Part shown: positions 36,843 to 49,324 of the stretch, in pieces
Position numbering within the stretch: the first letter of the stretch is position 1
How the letters are laid out: the number at the start of each line of letters is the position of its first letter
Notes under the pieces: generated by a model
Told to the model about the DNA's origin: nothing
Databases searched by the model: none
What the model saw: the letters and a program-made list of their open reading frames with translations, nothing else
Program-made: the position numbers and the translations under genes
Assembly: GCA_021613535.1 (NCBI GenBank)
Contig: CP075493.1
Span: 6,758,001-6,822,000 of the forward strand
Length of the DNA stretch: 64,000 nucleotides
Origin: Adineta vaga
Lineage: Eukaryota; Rotifera
Direction of reading: 5' to 3'

Positions 36843-39800
36843 TCATTGATAATATTTTTCTCTTGAATTCACTTGAAAAGAGTTTTCATTTGCACCAGGC
36901 AGATTTCCGGCCGTGACAATATTAGGAATTGTATTCTGATGATGATGTTCCTGTTTTTTCTCATCAGTTACCACCGACAATGACGAACCTATAAACGACG
37001 GAAAAAAAAGAAAATCCTGTCAACGAATACAAAACAGACAAATTATTAATATAACACGCACCACAGTAACTAAGTAATATCGGAAGAAAAATCAAACCAT
37101 GTACTGCACCAATAATCACCAGAGAGAAGTACATACGAAAGTAGAAGACTTGAAAAAGTTGTGATTTAGCAAAGGCAAGTACTACAACACCACCAACCTT
37201 TGTCAATGTTATTCCACTAAAAACCTATAAATAAATAAAGAAAGAAAAGAGATCAATCAACAATAAATCATGCACTTACTGAACTACCCATTTCTGCTAA
37301 AGCTTTTTGAGCACGTTCTAGTCGATTTTTACCCGGTGTTACGGCAAAATACCGAGCAATATGTGCACAAAACTCAACAGCTATACCAACTGACTAAAAA
37401 ATAAAAATGCTATTATTTGTTGTTAGATATAGAAAAAGAGTTCTACCATGACAATATTGACAACAGAGATAGCATTCAATTCAATGTGCCATAAGTACAT
37501 TACACCAAACATATCAATAATAATCATGAAAACACAGAGAATAATAAGAAATGCTGTGTGAATATCGAAACCAAGTAAGATACATGTGACGAGAAAAACA
37601 GCAGCAAAAGACGATGATAAATTAACGATTAAATTACGCCAAATTGTTAAGTATTGATCATAAAATACGTAGAAGATACTAAAATAGTACAGAACGTATT
37701 TTAATGCAAAAAATTGATGAATGATCGCACAGTTATCGTTCTTATCATTCGAAAGATAAAATCTCCTATTCTCTCAACAATGAACTAAATAATCTAAATC
37801 AACTACGAGATATCTCTCTATGATATTTCTATCTTTCTGAATATTTACCTGTAGGCAAAAACTGGATAGTCTTGAAGTTCATCTGAATCTGTATAAGTTT
37901 TACTTTGATTATTTAGTATTGTTTTAGAAATATTCTTAGCAATTTCATTTGCACTTTTCATTGCACCAATAAAATCCGATGATGTTTTCAATATCGAATG
38001 AAATCCCATGAAATATGAACTTTTAACAATCGAATTATTCATCAATTGTACTGCATCCTTATAGGCAGCATGACCACCTTTCGGACATTTTTCTCCTGGA
38101 TTATCATGTAGGAAAAAGTTAATATAACGAGAAAAATCATCTGGTGATGGACGTTGATTATCTAAAAATGTAATTGGACAATTTATACATGATGTATCAT
38201 TCAATGTTGCTGGACAAAATTGGTTCGTTTGATTATGAATTCGACAACATGGTGGATTATTTGTCGATTGTAACCAGTCAAAATAATCATCAAGCCATGA
38301 GGATGGTGGTTGAGCAAGATGATAACGTTGAGGTTGTCGTAATGCTTGTCCAATTTGTCCAAGTAATGATATTGATGAACAACCTGATGTACCACAAAGT
38401 AAATCTTGATCAGAGATACGTTTATAATCCAAAGCATTTTCGTTAACAACGAAATAAACCGGTGGACCAACGCTTAAATAATTCTCTAAACCATAGAAAT
38501 AATCGAGAACATAAGAATCTTTTGGCATCGATAATTTCTGATCAAGACCAATAGGAATTCGATGAATGACTGCAGCTGATAAACAGGTTACAATGATAAA
38601 TATTGAAAAGATAATTGCACGTACAATTGAATTACCAAGAATGATTGGTGTGAATAATTTAGTAAATATTTTTTGTAACAATCTTTTTGATTCATGTTCA
38701 TTTGATTTATCTGTCACATTCATTTGAACACAACAACATAAATCTGGACGATTTGAATCTTGTCGTTGAGCATCAATTGCTAATACAGATACAAAACACG
38801 TTATTTGTAAGAGAAAATCAATAAATACAGCCATAAATGCATATAATGAAAAGATTTGTACAGCTGGCATCGGTGTTAATGCTCCAAGTAAGAAAGCAAT
38901 GGATTCACTTGTTGCTGTTAATAATATTGATGGTCCAACACGACTAATCGTTGTTGCTAAACGTATTTCTGTTGATGGATATTCTTCTTTATCTTCTTCT
39001 TTGGCTCTTTCAAAATGTTGTACAATAATAAATATATTATCTACACCAACGGCTAATACAAGAAATGGTATCACTTCAAATATAATCAGAGTACCAGCAA
39101 TACCGCAGTAGGAGTAGAATCCAACTGAACTCATAACTGATAATAAAACAAAGAGAACACCAACAAATCCAACAGTAAATTTTAAATCAATTAAACATGT
39201 TCGCCATGAACGAATATGACCAAGAGTTAATGTTACATAGAGAAACATAATTGTATAGGAAATAATAATAGTGAAAATATCGGAACGACTTTGACGATTC
39301 AATTCATCTTGAATAGAACGTTCAGAACTGTAATAAACAGTAAAATTAGCAGCTTCATTGGAACGACCAGATTTGCGTAATGTTGTTTGCGTTTCGGTAA
39401 AATTTTTCATATAATCAAGAAAAACTGCTTCCCATGTTTCAGCTACCAAAAAAAAACGAACAAATCATTTCAAAATCAAAAGAAATTTTTAATAATATAC
39501 CATTTCGAATTTTTTCCGGATCATTCGAATTTTCAATAACAATTGTAATGACCAGTGCGGTCGCATTTGCATAGGTTCCATTGGAGTAATTACCAAGTAC
39601 CATAAATGGATTAATTGTTCCACCAAAATCAGCAAAACATGATAAACCTAGAGGATCATCACGTGTAGTTGTTGGTGCTTGAGAACAAGTTAAAAAATGT
39701 GTTGTATAATCAAAATACGTAAAGAAATCATCACCAATATGTTTGTATAGATTCTCTTTCGAATTTTGATAGTATTGTAAAAGTGAAAAAACTGTACAGT

Positions 39801-41650
39801 TTTCATTATCAGGTGCTAATGGTTGTAAACAAATATCAGACAAACGAATTGTTTGATTTGTCAGACTTGATGTTGCTTGAAGTGAAAGAATTTCCGTTTG
39901 AAGATCGAGTACATCAGATAGAAATTCAATTTCAAACGCCGGACCTAATGTATATTCACTCAACGGTGCTGGTGGTGATAGATACGTATGTGTAACAAAA
40001 GACTGATCAGTTGGAACGATAATCAATTGCGTTGTTCGATAGAATGGTCTATTAATCAAATGACGATTTATCAAAAAAAACAACAATCTCTGAATTAAAT
40101 TAAAAAACATACCTAAAGTGTTGATCAAAATAATCTTTTTGTTGTCTAGCAATACTTGTTTTTGCTGACCATAGCTGTACGGGATCAGTAGTAACTTTAA
40201 ATTTAATTAATCCACATGAAAGACCGATGATGATGATTAAACCAACGAATAAAACAAAGTAAGGACGTCGAGCACAGAATAAACCCAAACTAGAAATGAA
40301 GTTTAATTGGTAAAGAATGAAAATCACCTAGATTATTTACCGGAAGAATATCTGTTCGAGAAATCTTTCCGTACGTTGTCGAATAGTCCAAAATACACCC
40401 GAAGATTTTTCTTGAACTGATGGTAATATCAAAATATTTGTATCTAGAAAACAAATATAAATTAACAGCGAACGAAATTCTCATATTTTTACCTGTTGAT
40501 CGATACAGATCATGACGACGTTTCTTCAATGCTGATACAATCAATGTTGAAGTAAAAAATACTGATAAGAAAAGGGCAATGGTAATCAAAGCAATTACAA
40601 TCCATCCATCCATATTTCCAATTTCAAATTTCTTATCAGGAACATCAGGTGGCAATGGATTACAAGATTTCTCACAATCCTATTAAGTATCTTAGAAATT
40701 TAATTTACTTTCATTAAAGAAATATTCAACATACTAAACAACTACAAGCTGTTTTATTTTCATATCGAGAGATAATCGGTTCACTGCATAAGAATGTCGA
40801 TTGATTATAGTATCGTTCTTGTGCACTTGTATCATTAGAAAAGTCAATGTAAATTGGAAAAGGTACTGCCGGATTATCAACACCCAAATATCTCATCAAT
40901 GATTCTTTCGTACATTGATCATATGGTCGACCACACATTGTATCTAGTGAATGTTGATTACCACCCGGATATAGAACATCACTAAATATACAAAATAAAT
41001 CTTCTTTATCTTTCATTTTCGAAAAAGAAAAAGGAAACTAACGTACCGACACGATGTAAGTATACGTTCAGCAAAATCATCCGCAATCGTATAATGAATT
41101 TCTTCGACAGTTTCACGATCGGGATAAAGTGTACTATTTCCTTTTTTAGTAACATTCAGAAAACGACTTTGATCAGGACTACATATCATTGCACAAAATA
41201 ACGAACGAAAATTGTAATAACATGATGGACAACGTCCAAGCATTAACTTTGCCATACCAAATTGACTTATAGTCGTTGCAATTTGATCGGAACCACAACA
41301 AGTATATGTATTGTTTGTGCCTGAAATATAGATTTCAATGTATAATAGTAGAATATCTTGTCCTTACCATTATATATCATTCCGCAAGCAGATTCTAACT
41401 GTGCTAAGGCTGTTTCATCTGTCAATAATTTTGCAGAACCATTGTAATAACAATTCGTAATTTTACCCAATGGATTAACACCACATTGGTCATACCAAAT
41501 ACAATGTCCTTCCTTTCAACAAGGAAAAAGAATGAAAGAATAACTATTGTAGAAATACAGTTCTATTCATCTACTTACTTCTCCATTTGAAAATTTCAAT
41601 AGAAAACAGACGATTATTATCAAAAACTTCATTACTATGTTTGTTTCCAT
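36843..41650 (-). CDS. NPC1: NPC intracellular cholesterol transporter 1
   Basis: Many exons from 41650 to 36843; the longest is about 39440-37855. A signal peptide ([16 protein letters not shown]) precedes the Cys-rich sterol-binding N-terminal domain ([40 protein letters not shown]). Then come TM1, the lumenal loop with [20 protein letters not shown], the sterol-sensing domain ([55 protein letters not shown]), the Cys-rich loop ([27 protein letters not shown]) and the last RND-type helices ([37 protein letters not shown]). NPC1 moves cholesterol out of late endosomes/lysosomes after hand-off from NPC2. The cytoplasmic tail ends NSREKYYQ and lacks the LLNF dileucine signal of mammals. No break was seen. 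Confidence 0.96.
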
Positions 41651-42174
41651 ACGATGGCAACACCCATCTTTATATTCATTCAATTTCAATTACACCCAAT
41701 AGAAACCATCTCACCATACTCGTCTTATAGAAAGCCGAAGAAAGCATTGAAGATAAATAATAACCTTACTATAAACAGATAGGTATCTCGATCAAAAAAG
41801 CATAAAGAGAACTTTCGTTTCACACTCTCAACAACGTCATTTACCTTTCCATGTCACATGTGTTTTAGTAAAGAATGAAAAAAAATAGTTTATCAAGACC
41901 AATTTTTAGACAATTCTTTACTTTTCACTGCATGACCAATATTTCCAAAATGAAGTCTTTTTCTTTGATTTATATATTTTGTTTCGTTATCTTTCACATG
42001 TTATTTTTTTATAATAAAAATTCGAAGAATGTAAAATAAACTCATACAATGAGATTCGAAATAAAAATTTCTAAATTAGTTTCTTTTTAAATAATATGTG
42101 CAGTACAATTCGAATGAGAGACGAAGAAGAAAAATACAGCGAGAAAAGAAAAGAAAAATACACACATTGTAGAA
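41651..42174. other. Spacer between PTEN and NPC1 (same strand)
   Basis: 524 bp AT-rich region containing the PTEN 3' UTR and probably the NPC1 promoter. No other feature seen. Confidence 0.5.
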
Positions 42175-44304
42175 TTAAAAACGTGTTTGACAAGTTTCTG
42201 GTTCACCATAATTACAATTTGTTTCATTAATACCTGTTTCAGAATCTGTACTATCCCAATCAGATACACCATTTGGATAGAGAGGAAATGTCCGTATTTG
42301 ATAAGATAATGGTCGAGGACTACGACGTTTTGGTTCACGAAAATTGGCACTATCATGAGGTACTGTTAAATTATCTTTAGTTTCATTTAAATGATTATTT
42401 TGTTCGGTATCATTTTTATCGATTAATACTTCCGATGGACCAATTATAATTGAAGATTGATCACTGGATTCAATTAATTTTAAGTTTGTAGTAGGTTTAT
42501 TTTCCGTTAATAGAGAAGATTGATCGGATTGTGAAAGAGTAGAAGGAGGAGTGAGATTATAATCGAATAGCACAGATACCTATAAGATTGATTCAATATT
42601 ATGAGTATTAAGTATTCCAAGAATCGAAGATTATAACGAGATTTCTACAGTTATTCTCATTCTTCTTTTCTAGATCCAACGACCGGAAAAATTAATAACG
42701 AGGAATAAGAGCTTTCCTACTATTTATACGCTCTATTTTCCAGAGTAATTGACCTATGTTTGACTTTAACTTACTCATTCGTTACTAGATAAATAAAAGT
42801 CACTCGTCAAATGCATTTTCTTTCTTAAAATAATATTAACATCGAAACTTACTGTAAAGGATGACGGCACCAATCGATGTAATTTATCTTTATGTAATCC
42901 ATCAATATCTTTTTTAATCAAAGTATATAAATGTTTATGTCCATATTCTGGTATTAGACATGCACTCAGTACACCCAAATTACTTTCTGAATGTTCTCCT
43001 GTATAAATACTAAGAATATTTTGCATTTGAAGATCCACAAGAAAAAATGTATTGAACCAAAAATGACATAGCTTTTCCTTGAAATACAATAAAACAAGAA
43101 TGAATGATTCGTTTTTCTTTAACACGAAATAACTTACTGATTTTCCTCGTTTCGTTTTGATTAGAAATATTTCAATTAAAATATCTTCTTCTAATGGAAT
43201 ACGACATTGTTGATGTGCAGGAGGCATAAAATGTTTATGTTCTGCATTTAATACAGAATAAATTTCTAAACACTTTCGAGTAGTAGTTGTTGCATCATAT
43301 TCCAAAGAAATTTCGAAAGATTTATATTGTCGACGATGATTAAAATAACTAACTGTATAATAAAGATCTAAGAGAAATCAACCGAATAAGATATAGATTT
43401 TCGAGAAGTAAAATACATCTATTTACTGCAATTTCGAATTTGATTTTGATTATAAGTTATCAATAAACCGGTAAAAACAATTTGCTTTGGTGAATATAAA
43501 ACTTGACTATTCATTAAATGTCCAAAATATTCGACATAACGACGTTGACTGGGAATAGTTACGCCTTTTTCATTGGACGTTCTTTGTTGAGCATAGAATT
43601 GTAATGTTTGTAATGGATCATTATATTCATCACGATAATAGTATAGTAAAAAACAACAAGACATAACACCCGTTCGTCCCTAAATGAAATAATAAGAAGA
43701 ATAAAATCGATTATTGTTAGAAGAAACTGACTTTTCCAGCTTTACAATGGATAACGAGTGTACGATCAGTCATTGATTTCAATTGTGTTTCAGCATGTTG
43801 ACAAAAAGCTAAAATCATTTTGATTGTCGGAGGATTATGATCTTCAAAACTAAATTCTGTGGAGACATTATTATTGAACCTTGAACTATCATAATGTCGT
43901 TCATTTTCTACACATCTATTTCAAAAAGAAAATCGATCAACTTATTTGATAAAGAAAATAGTCTTACAAATTATATACATAAAATTTATCTCCATGTTTC
44001 GACGATAAAAATCTAATAAACAAAGAAAATGATTCAATATAAAACGAAATATATAATAATATTTCTTACCGACTAACATCACCGATTGTATTTCTATAAA
44101 CACCTTCATAATTATCAGCTGGATATCCCATGGCAATTACATTCGGTCGAATATCTAATAAAAAAATAAGAATTAATAACGAATAGTTTGTTTACTTCTA
44201 CTGAAATATTCAATGTAAATATATTTACATGATAAATCCAAATCAAATCCATCTTGTTGATACCTTCGCTTTTTTTTACTAACAATTTTTCGCATGCGAT
44301 TCAT
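42175..44304 (-). CDS. PTEN: PTEN phosphatidylinositol-3,4,5-trisphosphate 3-phosphatase
   Basis: About nine exons. The N-terminus has [16 protein letters not shown] (PIP2-binding and dual-specificity start), [23 protein letters not shown] (general-acid Asp) and the P-loop HCKAGKGRTG with catalytic Cys and both lysines intact; an intron splits it between K and [14 protein letters not shown] (TI-loop) follows. The C2 domain shows [11 protein letters not shown] and KDKLHR ... SSFTVSVLFDY. The tail has a WDSTDSE acidic Ser/Thr cluster equivalent to the human 380-385 phosphorylation switch, and ends QTRF, a possible class I PDZ ligand (T at -2). PTEN opposes PI3K signalling. An AG directly precedes the ATG (atttag|ATG), suggesting a trans-splice or 5'-UTR acceptor. 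It shares an upstream region with HERPUD. Confidence 0.96.
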
Positions 44305-44831
44305 CTAAATAAAACATATATTACAGATCTATTCTTTATCTATCGATTAATATTGCCTTTCTACAGGAAAAATAAGCCACACACTGACATGGAGATCTTG
44401 TTCTTGTCAATGTCACGACGTTCTTTCGTTGCTGTTTTTTATCATCATAAAAAAGACAGAAAAGAGAAGAAAAGAAAAGTTGATGTAACAAAAAATCAGC
44501 GAGTAGAATAATGTGACCCACATAGTACCATTCGATATATTTCTTCGAAATGATCAGACTAAAAAGAATGATTTTTTCCTAACAACTAGTTTTTAATTAT
44601 TATATGACTCATTTATTTGACGATAAATTTATATATGTATATATATAGATATACAAGAAATGACCTCTAGGAAATTTTGAAACTCATTTCTGATTGGTCA
44701 AAAAAATCATCAATAGAAAATCAAACACCTGTGTATGTATATAATGCGTAATGTTTATTCTTTCTTGATTTGCAATTTCTAGAAAATTAAAACGAAAAAC
44801 ATCTATTCATATAGAAATCTCTCATTCTCAC
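44305..44831. promoter_or_regulatory. Divergent promoter region PTEN/HERPUD
   Basis: 527 bp between two divergent ATGs. AT-rich with a tatata-type run near 44630-44652. Both promoters are expected here; no specific site can be assigned. Confidence 0.4.
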
Positions 44832-46614
44832 ATGGCTACTAATAATGATACGATTAAATTAATTATACGTGCAGCAAGCAATCAATATGCTGATATCAAT
44901 CTTGAACTTTCACCATTATTAACTGTTCATGATCTTAAACAGAAAATTATGTTGAATCATCCAACTAAACCCGTATGAATTAAAGAGACATATTCGATTG
45001 ATTTATTCAATAATTAATCTTTACATTTTCAGATACCTAAAGATCAACGATTGATCTTTTCTGGTAAACTTCTTGATGATAACAGTTTACTCAATCAAGT
45101 TCTTGTCAAAGTAAATGATAATTTTATATTATTTATTGAATAGATGTTAAAGATACTTCTACATAAAGTAGGAAAATTTCAATTGTTTTTTCTATTGATA
45201 ATTATTCTTAGATATCTTGAAATTGATAGTTTGATAATTATTTTCAAAGATCTCAAATGTCTTCATGATGCTTTTTTTCAGTTTGAGATATTTTTATCGA
45301 TTCCTTTTACTTTCTCTAGGCAACAACAGGCTCGACATTCATGATTCATCTTGTACTTGATTCAGACAAAACTGCAACAGTAAATTAACTCATAATTATG
45401 TTATCGTCTAACAGATGTTGGCTCCATTTTAGACACCAAAAATTCCTCAATCATCACGTCCTGTTCCTCAACAACCCAAACCATCAGAAAAACCAATTCC
45501 TTCTACACATTCATCTTCATACGAACAGTATTTACAAGAATTAACTAAATATCAGCAACAACTTTATCAGTATGTTTTATTTTTTCAATCTATTCATTAG
45601 ACACAGAATTCTCTTTTTAGATTCGTGGCTAATCCAACTGGAAATACACCAACACCAAATTATGAAACACAAGCTTATTTACAATATTGTTATACACATT
45701 ATCAAATGTAGTAAGTACAAAAAAAACAAATATAGCATCTTCAAATATACATTTCTTTTTTATTAAGTCAAAATTTACTTGCCTATCAAAAAACAGCTGT
45801 ACCACCTTCAGTAACAATTATAGATCAACAATCAACAAATGCTGGAGCTAGTGCTGCTACTACTACTAATGTACCACCACCTCCAGCCGCCGCCGCCGCT
45901 GCTGCTGCTGCAGCACAACCGGCTGCAGGAAATAATAATGAAATGGAACCGGAAAATGATCTCTTAGGTGTATTAAATATGTTAGTGGAATTATTCGTAC
46001 TCTGTTCGATTGTATATTTCTATTCGACATTCAGTCGTTTTATTCTTGTTTTCATTTTTTTCACTCTTCTCTATTTGTAAGTTTTATCTGAAGTAGTATC
46101 TCATTAAAAATAATGTATGTATCTTTTCTTTTCAATAGACATTGTCGTGGATATTTATCCATTCAAAGACGTCGACGTGTTCAAGTACCACCTGCACCTG
46201 CTGCTCCAGAGCAAGCCGCTGAAAATGATGAAGAAGATGAAAATGAAGCTGAACCAGCAGCAAATGATGCGCAAAATCAGAATGACATTCAACGTCAACG
46301 AGTATGTCAAACTATTCTTTGTAGACATTCGATTAAACAAAGCTTGCCAGGAGACACTAAAAATAAACTATTCATATTCTAACAATCAGAGTTTAGAAGT
46401 TTTTCTTCACTGCATACGTTATTCAATGTTTCATCCAATAGAGAAATATATTGTCTGTGTTTCGATAATATTGATATATAATTACTGTTTTTAGCCTCCA
46501 ACACCACCTCGTGCTCCTGTAATTGATAACCAAGTAACAACAACACGTCTACTATTTACGGCAGTATCTAGTTTTTTCTTCTCGTTAATTCCTGAACGAC
46601 CTCAACGTGCTTGA
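44832..46614 (+). CDS. HERPUD1: HERPUD-type ER membrane ubiquitin-like protein
   Basis: About eight exons; first 44832-44972. The N-terminus is a ubiquitin-like domain (IKLIIRAASNQYADINLELS, TVHDLKQKI, DQRLIFSGKLLDDNSLL), followed by a Pro/Gln linker with YLQELTKYQQQLYQ, a run of ten alanines near 45890-45915, and a hydrophobic hairpin LVELFVLCSIVYFYSTFSRF then ILVFIFFTLLYL with a short HCRGYL/RRRR end. This is the HERPUD1/2 layout: a cytosolic UBL and a membrane hairpin that organises the HRD1 ERAD complex and is induced by ER stress. The acidic Ala/Glu-rich C-terminal part ends FFFSLIPERPQRA. HERPUD1 and HERPUD2 are not distinguished. ABHD13 follows 187 bp downstream on the same strand. Confidence 0.87.
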
Positions 46615-46801
46615 ATATTATTCTTCTGATCTTCTATCAAATTATTTTTTCGTTTATGAGACTATATATATGTATACATTTATTTCTGTTTCGAATTACA
46701 AAATTAAGATATTACAGAAAATCTGTTTTTTTCTTTCATTTGAAATAATTTCTTTCTAGATTATTTTTTTTAATTGAATTTTGTTCTGTTGATCATACTT
46801 C

Positions 46802-48381
46802 ATGCAGTCGATAAACAGCTTTTTTAGCAATGCTCAACAACAGATAAGTATGAAATTTTGCAAGATTTTCTATGATAAATATTGATATGATTTTTTCCTA
46901 GCTTCATTGTATGGTTTTCAAGATGCTCTACTTTTTCAACCAAATGAACCAGATACAGCACGAACAATTGTTCAAACACCTGATGTTTTTCATATGCCCT
47001 ATGAAACAGTCACAATTGATACATCTGACAATGAAAAATTGCATGGATTTTTAATTAAACAAACTAATCGAACAAATGAACGTGAAACATTAGTATTCTT
47101 TCATGGAAATGCTGGCAATATAGGACATCGGTATGATTTTTAAATGAACATCTCGAGGATACATAGAGAAATTTGTGGAATACCGAACTGCTTCTAGACT
47201 AAATATAATCATTTCAATTATCTCGAGTCATGACGACAAGAATTCATAAGACGTGCACAAGAGTTTCTCGGAGTGTTTTCCGGATTATTAAATCTCTCTT
47301 TTTATTTAGTTTACAAAATGCTCATCTTTTATATCGAGCATGTAATATCAATCTTCTTCTCTTTGACTATCGTGGATATGGTAAATCTACTGGTACACCA
47401 TCAGAATCTGGTCTATATATAGATGCATTAGCAGTACATGATTATGTTCGTAAACGAAATGATCTAAATCAAGACAAGATCTTTTTATTTGGACGTTCAC
47501 TCGGTGGTGCTGTTGCATTACATCTCGGTAGAAAAACAAAACAAATGATTTCATTGATATTATTCTATATATTATTATTTTTAGCTTCTCATCTAGCGCA
47601 AATCAATGCAACACCACCATTATATTGTGTAATTGTTGAAAATACTTTTACGTCAATTCCTGATATGGCTAAACGACTTTTTCAAGTAGCTGTACTTGAT
47701 TATGTACCAAATTGGTGCTATAAAAACTTGGTATAGAAATAGATATTTCTTGAAGTATCTTATATTCATATTTGATTGCTTGTTTTTCGATTAGTTTCCA
47801 ACACTTTCAAAAATTCGTCATATCAAAGTACCAGTGCTTTTTCTCTCAGGTGGACAAGATGAGTTAGTCCCACCACAAATGATGGAAAAATTACATGAGG
47901 TTTGTTCTGATAAATATTCTCGAAAGAATTCGAAACCAAAACAAATCTACGGGATCATTGGATATCATTGATACTAAACGTTGACGTAGTTATTAACATT
48001 CTATTCCGTAGATTATCTTCAGGAAGGAAACGCATTATTTAATTCATATTCTACTAAGATAATTGACCTTTATTTCAAATGGTATATTTGATCTAATAAG
48101 AGATAATTTCCGTTCGGATATCGAGCTTGACGGTCTTCAGTAAGATTTCTATTATATAGCTTCTCGATATTCATTTTTAGGAATGTAAAAGTTCTAAAAA
48201 ACATTTGGCTATATTTCCCGATGGTCAACACAACACAACTTGGCTATCACATGATTATACAACTCAAATACGTAATTTTCTTGCTGAAGTAAGTGATGAA
48301 ATCTCATAAAAATGTCGAATGATTTATGTATGTAAATAGTGTGCAACATCACATGAATCCACAGCATCAAATGCTAATTAA
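46802..48381 (+). CDS. ABHD13: Alpha/beta-hydrolase ABHD13
   Basis: Seven to eight exons (46802-46847, 46902-47130, 47310-47527, 47585-47730, 47795-47899, 48181-48290, 48340-48381). Conserved blocks are [67 protein letters not shown] (nucleophile Ser), [32 protein letters not shown] (acid Asp) and [11 protein letters not shown] (His): a complete Ser-Asp-His triad. The mammalian protein has an N-terminal membrane anchor; here only about 15 short polar residues precede the hydrolase part, so it may be soluble or an upstream exon is missing. If the GTAAGT after LAE at 48291 is not spliced, the protein instead ends with SDEIS at 48309. Substrate unknown (depalmitoylation has been proposed for mammals). 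Confidence 0.88.
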
Positions 48382-49324
48382 AAATAACATAATTTTTTTA
48401 CTTTTTCTCTCTCTTCACACACACATATACATATATATACACATAAATAATCGATGTACAGCCCTGTAGGTATCTTTCAGTGTTGTCTGATTCAGTTTTC
48501 ATTATTATCAACTTTTTTTTGTTGTCTTTATGTTTGTACAATTATACTTATATTTATTCCAAAGCAAGTTTTTCTCTTCTGTTCGAAGATGACAATGATA
48601 TCTACAAATAAATATATCAAATGAATGTATATGTATATTTTATGGAAATAATGATCAGAACTCACTATATAAACTTTGTCTAAATAAGCTGTCAAATTTA
48701 TTTGCCTATCAATTCATCACTATACATACGAGAGTTGTCAGTTAACATCTATTGTAACACATGAAAAAGAGAGACAAATGATGGATGAATATAGTTATCA
48801 GTGATGAAAAAAAATACATGTCAATCTACTTTGTTTTTCCATGATCAAAAATAGATTCATATCAGGTGTCAGTATGTTCTAGATAATCTCATCTTATTTG
48901 GATGTTTTGAATATATAAATCAAAACCAATGCTTCTGAAAATCTTATCATGATAAAGAAAACATATCTTTCTTTGCTACATATTCAAGAGAATTTTGTTG
49001 ATTACTTTTTTTTTCTTCATATGACAATAATAAAAGTTTGCAATGAAGTAGAATAACAGACTTGCTTTTTATTCGTCATTGTCGTTGTCGTTTCTCTTTC
49101 TCCGTTCTTTTTTTGCTTCATATACTTCGCTCTAATGGATTTGTCGTCTATGTCATTATGATTATTTCTATTAATGTTGAGTGTTAAGTAGTGTTCATTG
49201 AAATAGCGACGACATATAGTTCAAACAATCAATCCTTTGTACAACATTTTCAAATCTGTATGTTTATATTAACACGATCTGATTCTTATCAAATATCTTT
49301 CATTTATTATTAATTTACATAATC
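48382..49324. other. Intergenic region, no gene seen
   Basis: About 940 bp with a (CA/TA)n stretch near 48415-48445. No coding sequence supported; promoter of the esterase gene expected. Confidence 0.5.

Noticed and set aside
38174-38470. Two overlapping frames opposite or alongside NPC1
   Set aside because: They lie wholly inside the NPC1 Cys-rich loop exon and have no independent support.
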